Shown: piece after piece, positions 15,701 to 23,027 of the stretch
Numbering within the stretch: the first letter of the stretch is position 1
How the letters are laid out: the number at the start of each line of letters is the position of its first letter
Origin: JAAYZQ01 sp034428935
Lineage (GTDB): Bacteria; Chloroflexota; Anaerolineae; JAAYZQ01
Direction of reading: 5' to 3'
NCBI GenBank assembly: GCA_034428935.1
Contig: DAOUHB010000179.1
Span: 1-52,187 of the forward strand
DNA: 52,187 nucleotides
Notes under the pieces: generated by a model
Told to the model about the DNA's origin: nothing
The model's input: only the letters and a program-made list of their open reading frames with translations
Database searches by the model: none
Made by a program: the position numbers and the translations under genes

Positions 15701-16981
15701 CTAGTATACGCCGAACTCGTGGGTTGCGTCAACCCAGGTCCGGACCAGATCGGGGTTGCTGCCCTCCATCTCGCCAACGCCAGGGCTCATGATAAACCCA
15801 CCGCCCTTGCCCGCGACCTCGCACACCTTCTTTGTGTGGTCGCGCACCTGCTCGACGGTGCCGCTCTGCAGCAACGAGTTCCTCATGCCGCCGATGATGC
15901 ACATCGTATCGCCGACGACCTCTTTCACCTTAAAGATGTCGCTGAACTGGAACCAGCCCGCCGTCTTGCCCCTGGGCAGCTCGGCCAGGTACTTGAGCCG
16001 CTGGTCCCACACGCCCTCGTAGAAGCAGATGGGCCTGATGCCGTTGTCGACCAGGACGAGCATCATCTCCTTGAGCTGCGGCCAGTAGAAGCGCTCGAAC
16101 TGCGGCAGCGACATGAACCCATCAGAGCCGCGGTGCAGCGGGATGAAGGCCGTCTTCAAGCCGGTGGCGGCGCTAAAGTTGAGGGCAAACTCGAGCTGGA
16201 AGCGCAGTACCTTCTCCTCGGCAGCCAGGAGCTGATCCGGGCGGCGAAGCATGTCGAGCATGATGCCACGCATGCCGCGCAGCGTGTCGGACATGAAGTC
16301 AAAGGGTGCCTCGATCAAGGCGCCGGCCAGAAAGTGGGGCGGGAAGCCCAGGGCGGCCATGCGCCCGACCGACTTGCCCATGTTGGCCGAGTCCTCCAGG
16401 GCGACGTCGATGGCCCTGCCCAACGCCTCCACGGACGACTTGACCGGGGGTGAGGCAAGCATGGGCAGGTTGCCCAGGTTATAATGGCCAAAGGCCCACA
16501 TGCCAAAGGGCGGCAGGTACTGGAGGCCCTCCAGCTCCTTGAATGCCCGCGGCAGGTAGGTCCGGACGGCCCAGTCGGACGGATCCCTCAAGAAGTCGTC
16601 ATAGTCCTCGGCCTTCATGAACTCGTGCTCGTCGAACTGGAAGGAGCCGGTGTCGGGCAGGCCGTAGCCCGGCCACTTGGTCATGCGGTCGCCCAGGACG
16701 AGGCTGGGCCGGGGATTGTTGAACAGCCCGAGGATGGCATCGGGCTGGAAGTCGAGGGCCACCTTCTCCAGGAGCTCCTGCGACTTTTCCCAGTTGTCCT
16801 GCTGCTCGCGGTGGGTCACCCCACCATAGTCGGCCAGAAAATAACCGGAGGGCATTTGCAAAGGAATGCGATCCGGCTGCTTGAGCTGGAGGGCATCCTC
16901 GATGCGCTTGCCGCGCTCGGCCAACAGCTGCTCCGGGCTCTTGCCTGCGTCCAGTCGTTCGGTATTGGTCATGGCGCTCAT
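15701..16981 (-). CDS. Uroporphyrinogen-decarboxylase-family (MtaA/CmuA-like) methyltransferase
   Basis: This 426-residue protein belongs to the URO-D superfamily branch that moves methyl groups between corrinoid proteins and an acceptor, rather than to haem-biosynthetic HemE. The usual HemE N-terminal substrate-binding motif is absent. Candidate zinc/thiol-site residues occur in FIPLHRGSDGF and PICFYEGVWDQR. The C-terminal IIGGMRNSLLQSGT and GGFIMSPGVGEMEGSNPD segments match the family. The gene directly abuts the stop of the corrinoid-protein gene (TAGATG), so the two proteins probably act as a pair. Whether the acceptor is tetrahydrofolate, a thiol or something else is unknown. Confidence 0.85.
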   Translation of the reverse strand: MSAMTNTERLDAGKSPEQLLAERGKRIEDALQLKQPDRIPLQMPSGYFLADYGGVTHREQQDNWEKSQELLEKVALDFQPDAILGLFNNPRPSLVLGDRMTKWPGYGLPDTGSFQFDEHEFMKAEDYDDFLRDPSDWAVRTYLPRAFKELEGLQYLPPFGMWAFGHYNLGNLPMLASPPVKSSVEALGRAIDVALEDSANMGKSVGRMAALGFPPHFLAGALIEAPFDFMSDTLRGMRGIMLDMLRRPDQLLAAEEKVLRFQLEFALNFSAATGLKTAFIPLHRGSDGFMSLPQFERFYWPQLKEMMLVLVDNGIRPICFYEGVWDQRLKYLAELPRGKTAGWFQFSDIFKVKEVVGDTMCIIGGMRNSLLQSGTVEQVRDHTKKVCEVAGKGGGFIMSPGVGEMEGSNPDLVRTWVDATHEFGVY

Positions 16982-17617
16982 CTAGTTCCCTCCTGCCGTC
17001 CATTTCTTGGCCAGGCTCACCGCCGCCATGGCGTCCGGCCCGAAGGCGTCGGCGTCCGCGTACTGGCGCACCTGGTCGTCTACTGCCCCGCCGCCGATCA
17101 TGATCTTGACCTTGTCCCGCTGGCCCGCCGCCTTGATGGCTGCCACCGTCTGTTTCATCGAGTCGTAGCTCAGCGTCAGAAAACCGCTCAGGGCCACCAC
17201 CGCCGGCTTGAACTCGTCGATCTGCGACACAAAGGTTTCCGGCGGCACGTCGATGCCCAGGTCTTTCACCTCGAAGCCGTTGACGTCCAGCATGAACACC
17301 ACGATGTCCTTGCCGATGTCGTGGATGTCGCCCTTTACCGTGCCCACCAGCACCCTGGCCCCCTTCTTGGCCTCCTGCTGTGTCGTCATGTAGGGCTTGG
17401 CCTCGTCGGTGATCGACTTTAGTATTTCGCCGGCCAGGATGAGCTCGGGAATAAAGTACTGCCCCTCCTCGAACCTCTTGCCGACCATCTCCATGGCCAC
17501 CCGGCAGTCCTCCAGGATCTGCGTGGGCGGCGTTCCGGCAGCCAGTTGCTCTTTGACGAGCGCCAGCGCCTCCTCTTCTTGCATCTCGGCAATAAAGTTT
17601 ACCAGTTGTTCCGACAT
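16982..17617 (-). CDS. Corrinoid (cobalamin-binding) methyltransferase protein, MtaC/MttC-like
   Basis: The 211-residue protein has a four-helix cap domain (about 1-85) and a B12-binding Rossmann domain. The base-off signature GDIHDIGK places cobalt-ligand His99, with ALSGFLTLS and GGGAVDDQ contacting the nucleotide tail. Such proteins shuttle a methyl group between a substrate methyltransferase and an acceptor methyltransferase in the cytoplasm. It precedes the UroD-type gene with no gap. AAAGGAGG lies upstream of ATG 17617. Confidence 0.93.
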   Translation of the reverse strand: MSEQLVNFIAEMQEEEALALVKEQLAAGTPPTQILEDCRVAMEMVGKRFEEGQYFIPELILAGEILKSITDEAKPYMTTQQEAKKGARVLVGTVKGDIHDIGKDIVVFMLDVNGFEVKDLGIDVPPETFVSQIDEFKPAVVALSGFLTLSYDSMKQTVAAIKAAGQRDKVKIMIGGGAVDDQVRQYADADAFGPDAMAAVSLAKKWTAGGN

Positions 17618-17700
17618 GCGACCTCCTTTGGATAATGGATATTTAGTCCAACAACGCGCGGGTGTAGTTCAGACAATGGCGATCGACTCGCCAATGATCT

Positions 17701-18447
17701 CTATGCCCTGCCCTCCTCGTTTGCGTGGGCCACGCGATCAGGTTCCGGTGGAAAAAAGTGTTCGTAACGAATGGATTCGCCCGGTGGGACGACCACAAAC
17801 TCGTCGTCCCAGGGACCAAACAGCATCTTGCGCACGAGGGCGTCCGAGCCCGGGATCTCCTCAAAGCGCAGGCCCCAGCGTTCGGCCATGACGCGCACCT
17901 GCTCCCGATAATCCTCCACGTTTCCCTGGCCGGGGTCTCCCTGACCAGGAGCAATCTCGTCGACAGCGCCCCCGGTTGCGATCAGGGCCAGGCGGGTATA
18001 GTGCTTGATCATCTCGCGGATGACCCACTCTGCTTTGGCCGGACCGTACCTGGCCGCCAGGCTCTCGTACTCGTCAAAGGGGGTATCGCCGACCTTGAGC
18101 CAGCCCTTGGTGACATAGTAGGTGCCCGGCTCGGCGCTCGCCTGCTCCTTGTAGGCGCAGCTCGACCCCAGGAAGATGGCGATGCAGTCGTCCACCCGCG
18201 GGACGACGAGCGTGCAGCCGTTGGCGCGCAGGCCAACGACGGCCATGCTGCACAGGCCATAGCCGAGGATCACCACGTCGGCCGTCTCCCCGGCCGCGTC
18301 GATGGCATCTTGAAGGGCACGTTTCAGGTTGGCGGGGTTGACGTGAAGGCCAAAATCAAAGACCTGGTACTCAACACCGTCCGGGAGAAGGGGGAGCATC
18401 TCCTCGACGACGGTAGCGCATGCCAAAACTTTGCAGGAAGCGGGCAT
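17701..18447 (-). CDS. DUF1638 family protein
   Basis: A 248-residue cytoplasmic protein beginning MPASCKVLACATVVEEM. It contains the DUF1638 hallmarks GYGLCSMAVVGLRANGCTLVVPRVDDCI and TYYVTKGWL, and has several conserved cysteines. DUF1638 genes recur beside MttB-type methyltransferases and corrinoid proteins in anaerobes, but no biochemical function is established. ATG 18447 has GGAAGG upstream, with TTG and GTG alternatives just before it. It is the first gene of the minus-strand operon leading to the corrinoid protein and the UroD-type methyltransferase. Confidence 0.85.
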   Translation of the reverse strand: MPASCKVLACATVVEEMLPLLPDGVEYQVFDFGLHVNPANLKRALQDAIDAAGETADVVILGYGLCSMAVVGLRANGCTLVVPRVDDCIAIFLGSSCAYKEQASAEPGTYYVTKGWLKVGDTPFDEYESLAARYGPAKAEWVIREMIKHYTRLALIATGGAVDEIAPGQGDPGQGNVEDYREQVRVMAERWGLRFEEIPGSDALVRKMLFGPWDDEFVVVPPGESIRYEHFFPPEPDRVAHANEEGRA

Positions 18448-18501
18448 CAACACACCTTCCAGGTGATCTGGGACCCCGATGGCCCCATCGCGAGCAACGA
18501 A

Positions 18502-18530
18502 ATTATATAATACCCTAGGGAACAAGTCAA
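18502..18530 (-). promoter_or_regulatory. Promoter of the DUF1638-corrinoid-UroD operon
   Basis: On the minus strand, TTGACT (18525-18530) and a perfect TATAAT (18502-18507) are separated by exactly 17 bp. The palindrome CCCTAGGG occupies the spacer, so a bound regulator would directly exclude RNA polymerase. Confidence 0.8.
18511..18523. promoter_or_regulatory. GntR operator candidate, copy 1
   Basis: TACCCTAGGGAAC, containing the perfect 8-bp palindrome CCCTAGGG, sits between the -35 and -10 boxes of the minus-strand promoter. The same 13 bases recur 81 bp away in front of the divergent gntR promoter. By position it is the likely binding site of the adjacent HutC-type regulator (inference). 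Confidence 0.7.
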
Positions 18531-18591
18531 ACGGCGGCAGGCCCTTGACCGGGGTGGGCATGCCCCGCGGCTGCGAAGCAACGGCCCCCGG

Positions 18592-18604
18592 TACCCTAGG
18601 GAAC
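18592..18604. promoter_or_regulatory. GntR operator candidate, copy 2
   Basis: An identical 13-bp copy, TACCCTAGGGAAC, abuts the -35 box (18605-18610) of the gntR promoter. The spacing between copies is 81 bp, so looping or independent repression of both divergent promoters is possible. Confidence 0.7.
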
Positions 18605-18633
18605 TTGCCAAATCTCGCAAACCCTTGTACAAT
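18605..18633 (+). promoter_or_regulatory. Promoter of the gntR-corrinoid operon
   Basis: TTGCCA (18605-18610) and TACAAT (18628-18633) with 17-bp spacing. Transcription should start near 18640, giving a leader of about 75 bases before ATG 18715. Confidence 0.7.
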
Positions 18634-18714
18634 CCTCCCAGGCAGCGCGTTGACATCGAGGCCCGGGGCGCGGTGTCCGGCGGTTCGGATCATCGCAGCC
18701 CGAGGGAGAGTCGC

Positions 18715-19497
18715 ATGACAAAAGAAGGGAAAACGCCACCCACCCAGCCAGGGGGTCCCCGTATTGACCGCGATCGGTTCGAGCCGCCCTACTACCAGCT
18801 CGCCAACATCCTGCGCCGGGAGATAGCCACCGGCGCCCTGCGCCCGGGCGACCGTGTCCCCTCGGAAGCACAGCTCTGCGAGCGCTACGAGGTCAGCCCC
18901 ATGACCGCCCGTCGCGCGCTGACCATCCTCCTCGACGAAGGCCTGGTGACCGCTGCCCGCGGCCGCGGTACCTTTGTCAAGCCCCTGGTGCTGAGCACGG
19001 CCACCTTTCGGCTGAACGCCCTGGAAGAGATGTTCCGCGGCGAGCAGGTGTCGGTGCGATTTCTGTCCGTCAAGACGATCCCTGTCACGGAGCGCATCTG
19101 TCGCCGCTTGTCCGTCCCCGCCGGCGCAAAGGTAATTTCCATGCGGCGCCTGCTGTTGCGCAGCCGGGAACCGGTGGCCTACCACCGCGAATACCTGGTG
19201 TATGACCCGACGCGGCCCATCGTGGAGGCCGAGATGGGCATCACCAGCTTGCGGGGGCTGTTCGACGGCAAGGGCGAGACCGTGCTGCAGCGCGGCCAGT
19301 TGGCCATCCAGGCGACGGTGCTGACGGAGGGTGAGGCGCGACTGCTGAACACGCCGGCCGGCAGCGCCGCCTTCCGCATCGAGCACACGTTCTACGATTT
19401 TGACGAGCAGCCGGTAAGCTGGGGCTGGTTCATCATCCCCGGGACCCTGTTGCAGTTCAACGCGACCGTGGGTGCGCAGCCTGTGGCGGCCTCGTAG
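18715..19497 (+). CDS. GntR-family transcriptional regulator, HutC subfamily
   Basis: The 260-residue protein has an N-terminal winged helix-turn-helix (about 20-90: YYQLANILRREIATGALRPGDRVPSEAQL and a GRGTFV wing) and a C-terminal UTRA ligand-binding domain (about 105-255). This is the layout of HutC-type repressors that release DNA on binding a small substrate. ATG 18715 follows GAGGGAGAG. The two identical palindromic sites in the divergent intergenic region suggest it controls its own operon and the DUF1638-corrinoid-UroD operon. The effector may be the methylated substrate or a product of this methyl-transfer system. Confidence 0.92.
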   Translation: MTKEGKTPPTQPGGPRIDRDRFEPPYYQLANILRREIATGALRPGDRVPSEAQLCERYEVSPMTARRALTILLDEGLVTAARGRGTFVKPLVLSTATFRLNALEEMFRGEQVSVRFLSVKTIPVTERICRRLSVPAGAKVISMRRLLLRSREPVAYHREYLVYDPTRPIVEAEMGITSLRGLFDGKGETVLQRGQLAIQATVLTEGEARLLNTPAGSAAFRIEHTFYDFDEQPVSWGWFIIPGTLLQFNATVGAQPVAAS

Positions 19498-19521
19498 GGC
19501 GGGAATGGGATTGGAGCAGAC

Positions 19522-20178
19522 ATGAGCGAACCCGAGCAGGTGCCTCTCGCGCAGGCGGTGGCCGACCTGGACGAAAACCAGGCGCTGGAGATCGTGCGCC
19601 TGCGCATGGCGCGCGGCGACGACCCGATGCGGATCATAGACGATTGCCAGGAGGGGATGCGCGAGGTCGGGCAGCGTTACGCGCAGCAGCGCTACTTTCT
19701 GTCGGGCCTGATCATGGCCGGCGACATCCTGCGCCAGATCATGGATCTCGTCGTGCCCACCGTCGATGCCCGGCGCTCCGCGGCCGGCCACAGCTCGGGC
19801 CGGGTCCTCATCGGCACCGTCCAGGGCGACATCCACGACCTGGGCAAGAACATGGTGACGATGCTCTTGCGCTCCCACGGCTTTAGCGTCGTGGACCTCG
19901 GCGTAGATGTACCCCCAGAACGCTTTGTGGACGCGGCACGCAGCCAGCAGCCCGACATCATCGGCCTGTCGGGGCTCATCACGGCTTCCTACAACGCCAT
20001 GCGCGACACCGCCGGGGCGCTCCAGGCCATGATGGCGGAAGAGGGTACGCAGATCCCCATCGTCATCGGCGGCCAGGTCGACGAGCAGGTGTGCGCCTAC
20101 GTGGGCGCCGGCTACTGGACCACCGACGCCATGGAAGGGGTGCAGATCTGCCGGCGGTTGATCGAGCAGAGCGGCTGA
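19522..20178 (+). CDS. Second corrinoid (cobalamin-binding) methyltransferase protein
   Basis: A 218-residue MttC/MtaC-type protein with a helical cap (about 10-90) and a B12-binding domain. GDIHDLGK supplies cobalt-ligand His105, and GLSGLITASY and IGGQVDEQV supply the other cobalamin contacts. It resembles the minus-strand corrinoid protein in design but differs clearly in sequence. It is 24 bases after the GntR gene and probably shares its promoter, so its level follows the regulator. Its methyltransferase partner may be an MttB homologue encoded 6-13 kb away (inference). Confidence 0.93.
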   Translation: MSEPEQVPLAQAVADLDENQALEIVRLRMARGDDPMRIIDDCQEGMREVGQRYAQQRYFLSGLIMAGDILRQIMDLVVPTVDARRSAAGHSSGRVLIGTVQGDIHDLGKNMVTMLLRSHGFSVVDLGVDVPPERFVDAARSQQPDIIGLSGLITASYNAMRDTAGALQAMMAEEGTQIPIVIGGQVDEQVCAYVGAGYWTTDAMEGVQICRRLIEQSG

Positions 20179-20185
20179 GGGCCCG

Positions 20186-21826
20186 CTAGCGGATGCTCTT
20201 GTAGTAATTGATCAGCCCGTTGGTCGAGGCATCGTGCCCCGCCGCCGGCTCGTCCCCTTCGAGCTCGGGCAGGATGGCCCTGGCCAGTTGTTTGCCAAGC
20301 TCGACGCCCATCTGGTCGAACGAGTTCACCTGCCAGATGGCGCCCTGGCAAAAGATCTTTTGCTCGTACAGGGCGATCAACGACCCCAGGACCTCCGGGG
20401 TGAGCTTCGGGTAGAGAAACGAGTTGGTCGGCTTGTTGCCGGGAAAGGTCTTGGCCGGAACCAGCCTCTCTAGCTGCTCCCCGGCATAGCCCTCGGCCTC
20501 CAGTTCGGCCCGGACCTCCTCGGGCGTCTTGCCCTTCATCAGGGCCTCCGTCTGGGCCAGGTAGTTGGACAGCAGGATGCGATGCTGGTCGCCCAGGGGG
20601 TTGTGGCTCCGGGCCGCCGCCAGGAAATCGCAGGGCACGAGCTTGGTCCCCTGGTGGATGAGCTGGTAGAAGGCGTGCTGGCCGTTGGTGCCCGGCTGCC
20701 CCCAGATGATGGGCCCGGTGCTATACGTCACCCACCGGCCATCGCGCGTGACGCTCTTGCCGTTGCTCTCCATATCGCCCTGCTGCAAGTAGGCGGGCAG
20801 GTGGACGAGGTACTCGTCGTAGGGCAGGATGGCGTGGGATTGGGCCCCGAAAAAGTTGTTGTACCAGATCCCCAGGAGAGCCATGATGACCGGGATGTTT
20901 TCCTCGAAGGGGACGGTGCGAAAGTGCCGGTCGACCCGGTGGGCGCCTGCCAGCAGCTCCTCGAAACGGTCCATGCCCACGTAGAGGGCGATGGACAGGC
21001 CGATGGCCGACCACAGCGAGTAGCGCCCGCCGACCCAGTCCCAGAACTCGAACATGTTGGTGGCGTCGATGCCAAAGGCCGAAACGGCCTCCCGGTTCGT
21101 GGACATGGCCACAAAGTGCCGGGCGATGGCCCCTTCGTCCCGCGCCGCCCGGAGGAACCAGTCCCGCGCCGAGTGGGCGTTGGCCATCGTCTCCTGGGTC
21201 GTAAAGGTCTTGGACGCCACCAGGAACAGCGTCGTCTCCGGGCTGAGGGGGCGCAGCGTCTCCACCAGGTCGGTGCCGTCCACGTTGGACACAAAGTGGA
21301 CGCGCAGCCCGGGCCTCGCGTAGGGCCTGAGCGCCGTTGTGACCATCTTCGGGCCCAGATCCGAGCCTCCGATGCCGATGTTGACCACGTCGGCGATGGC
21401 CTTGCCGGTGTAACCGCGCCACTCGCCGGAGCGGACCGCATCGCTGAACCTGCGCATCTGGCCCAGGACGCGGCTGACGGCGGGCATGACATCCTGGCCA
21501 TCCACCAGGATGGGCTCGTTGCTCCGGTTGCGGAGGGCCGCGTGGAGCACGGCCCGATCCTCCGTGGTGTTGATCTTGCTCCCGGCGAACATGGCCTCGA
21601 TCTGCGCGGCCAGGTTGGCCTCGCGAGCCAGCTCCAGGAGCAGCCCCATCGTCTCTTGGGTAATACGATTCTTGGAGTAGTCGAACAGGATGTCACCCAG
21701 GCGCAGCGAAAAGCGTTGGAAGCGCGCGGGGTCCCGGTCAAAGAGATCCCGCATGTGCACGGCGGCCATCGCCTCCTGGTGTTTCACCAGCGCCTGCCAG
21801 GCAGACAGCTCGTCGAGTCCGGCCAT
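20186..21826 (-). CDS. pgi: Glucose-6-phosphate isomerase
   Basis: The 546-residue enzyme interconverts glucose 6-phosphate and fructose 6-phosphate in the cytoplasm. Family signatures are visible: LFLVASKTFTTQETMANA, DWVGGRYSLWSAIG and, near the end, a lysine-containing GAIWQVNSFDQMGVELGK segment. ATG 21826 follows GGAGGAAC, and the length fits bacterial Pgi. It is the last gene of the operon after the PfkB kinase, transketolase and transaldolase, supplying the link between glycolysis and the pentose phosphate pathway. It ends 7 bases from the convergent corrinoid gene. Confidence 0.95.
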   Translation of the reverse strand: MAGLDELSAWQALVKHQEAMAAVHMRDLFDRDPARFQRFSLRLGDILFDYSKNRITQETMGLLLELAREANLAAQIEAMFAGSKINTTEDRAVLHAALRNRSNEPILVDGQDVMPAVSRVLGQMRRFSDAVRSGEWRGYTGKAIADVVNIGIGGSDLGPKMVTTALRPYARPGLRVHFVSNVDGTDLVETLRPLSPETTLFLVASKTFTTQETMANAHSARDWFLRAARDEGAIARHFVAMSTNREAVSAFGIDATNMFEFWDWVGGRYSLWSAIGLSIALYVGMDRFEELLAGAHRVDRHFRTVPFEENIPVIMALLGIWYNNFFGAQSHAILPYDEYLVHLPAYLQQGDMESNGKSVTRDGRWVTYSTGPIIWGQPGTNGQHAFYQLIHQGTKLVPCDFLAAARSHNPLGDQHRILLSNYLAQTEALMKGKTPEEVRAELEAEGYAGEQLERLVPAKTFPGNKPTNSFLYPKLTPEVLGSLIALYEQKIFCQGAIWQVNSFDQMGVELGKQLARAILPELEGDEPAAGHDASTNGLINYYKSIR

Positions 21827-21873
21827 TGTTCCTCCGTCCCTTACATCGCTACCCTGCGCCTGGGCAACCCGCA

Positions 21874-21919
21874 CCTGGGCGTACCGGCAGACCAGGGCTT
21901 TTTTTCCGGTACGCCCAGG
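21874..21919 (-). repeat. Perfect 14-bp inverted repeat between transaldolase and isomerase genes
   Basis: CCTGGGCGTACCGG (21874-21887) and CCGGTACGCCCAGG (21906-21919) form a strong hairpin with an 18-base loop. The plus strand carries eight T residues inside the loop, read as A on the mRNA. No T-run follows the stem, so it is more likely an mRNA-stability or processing hairpin than a terminator. Confidence 0.7.
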
Positions 21920-21923
21920 GACT

Positions 21924-23027
21924 CTAGGCTCCCGGACTGAATGCCTTGCGCCGCTCGTCGACGGCGGCCAGGAGGCCGGCAAAGGCGTCGGCAAAGGCCT
22001 TCACGCCTTCGCGCTCCAGCTCGTCCGTCACCTCGTCCATGGAGATCCCCAGCTCCTCCAGGGCGGCCAGGGCCTGGCGGGCGCCCGCCAGGTCCTCCAG
22101 GCTGTTGCGCACCCGGCCGTGCTGCAGAAAGGCCTCCAGGGTGTGGGGCGGCACGGTGTTGACCGTGTGCGGGCCGATGAGCTCCTCGACGTACAGCACG
22201 TCCGAATACTTCTTGTTCTTGGTCCCGGTCGACGCCCAGAGGGGGCGCTGCACCCGCGCACCCCTGGCCTCGAGCGCCTGGAACCGCTCGGAGGCCACGA
22301 CCTCCTTGAAGTCGGCGTAGGCCAGGCGGGCGTTGGCGATGGCCGCCTTTCCCAGGAGGGCATCGCCCTGCCCGTCCAACGACAGAAGGCGGGCATCGAC
22401 CTTGGTATCTACCCGCGAGACAAAGAAGGATGCCACGGAGGCGACGCCCTCGAGGGGCAGCCCCCGGGCCAGCCGCTCTTCCAGACCGCACAGGTAGGCG
22501 TCCATGACGCGCATGTAGCGCTCGCGGGCAAAGATGAGGGTGACGTTGACGTTGACCCCCGCGGCAATGGCAGCGGTCACCGCCGGCAACCCGGCCTCGG
22601 TGGCCGGGATCTTGACCATCAGGTTAGGCCGGTCGACGCGCTGCCAGAGCTGCTTCGCTTCGGCCAGGGTGCCCTCGGCGTCGTGGGCCAGGTAGGGGTT
22701 GACCTCCAGGCTAACGTAGCCGTCGCCCCCGCCGCTCTCCTCGTACAGCGGCCGGAACAGGTCCGCCGCCGCCTGTATGTCCTCGACGGCCAGTTGCCAG
22801 AAGATGCGCTCCGCGTCCCAGCCGGCCCGCGCCAGCGCCTCCAGCCTGGCGTCATAGTCCTGCGATTCGACGATGGCCTTCTGAAAGATCGTCGGGTTGG
22901 AGGTGACGCCTCGCACCTCGCCCCGCGCGATCATGCCGGCCATCTCGCCATTGTGCAGCAGGCGCCGCTCGATGTTGTCGTACCAGATCGACTGGCCTGC
23001 GGCGAATAGTCGCTGTGTCGTGTTCAC
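21924..23027 (-). CDS. tal: Transaldolase
   Basis: The 367-residue protein is a TIM-barrel aldolase of the non-oxidative pentose phosphate pathway. Its N-terminus has the VRGVTSNPTIFQKAIVES signature and the active-site lysine motif is NLMVKIPATEAGLPAV. The GTG start at 23027 overlaps the transketolase stop (GTGA), indicating translational coupling. Length is typical for the longer bacterial class that occurs with pgi in actinobacteria and Chloroflexota. Confidence 0.93.
   Translation of the reverse strand: MNTTQRLFAAGQSIWYDNIERRLLHNGEMAGMIARGEVRGVTSNPTIFQKAIVESQDYDARLEALARAGWDAERIFWQLAVEDIQAAADLFRPLYEESGGGDGYVSLEVNPYLAHDAEGTLAEAKQLWQRVDRPNLMVKIPATEAGLPAVTAAIAAGVNVNVTLIFARERYMRVMDAYLCGLEERLARGLPLEGVASVASFFVSRVDTKVDARLLSLDGQGDALLGKAAIANARLAYADFKEVVASERFQALEARGARVQRPLWASTGTKNKKYSDVLYVEELIGPHTVNTVPPHTLEAFLQHGRVRNSLEDLAGARQALAALEELGISMDEVTDELEREGVKAFADAFAGLLAAVDERRKAFSPGA

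Noticed and set aside
15701..16981. Haem-biosynthetic uroporphyrinogen decarboxylase (HemE)
   Set aside because: The N-terminal substrate-binding motif of HemE is missing and the gene abuts a corrinoid protein gene, fitting the methyltransferase branch.
18448..19878. Upstream extension of the DUF1638 frame to give a 725-residue protein
   Set aside because: The extra part is antisense to the GntR and corrinoid genes and crosses the well-defined divergent promoters; DUF1638 homology starts at 18447.
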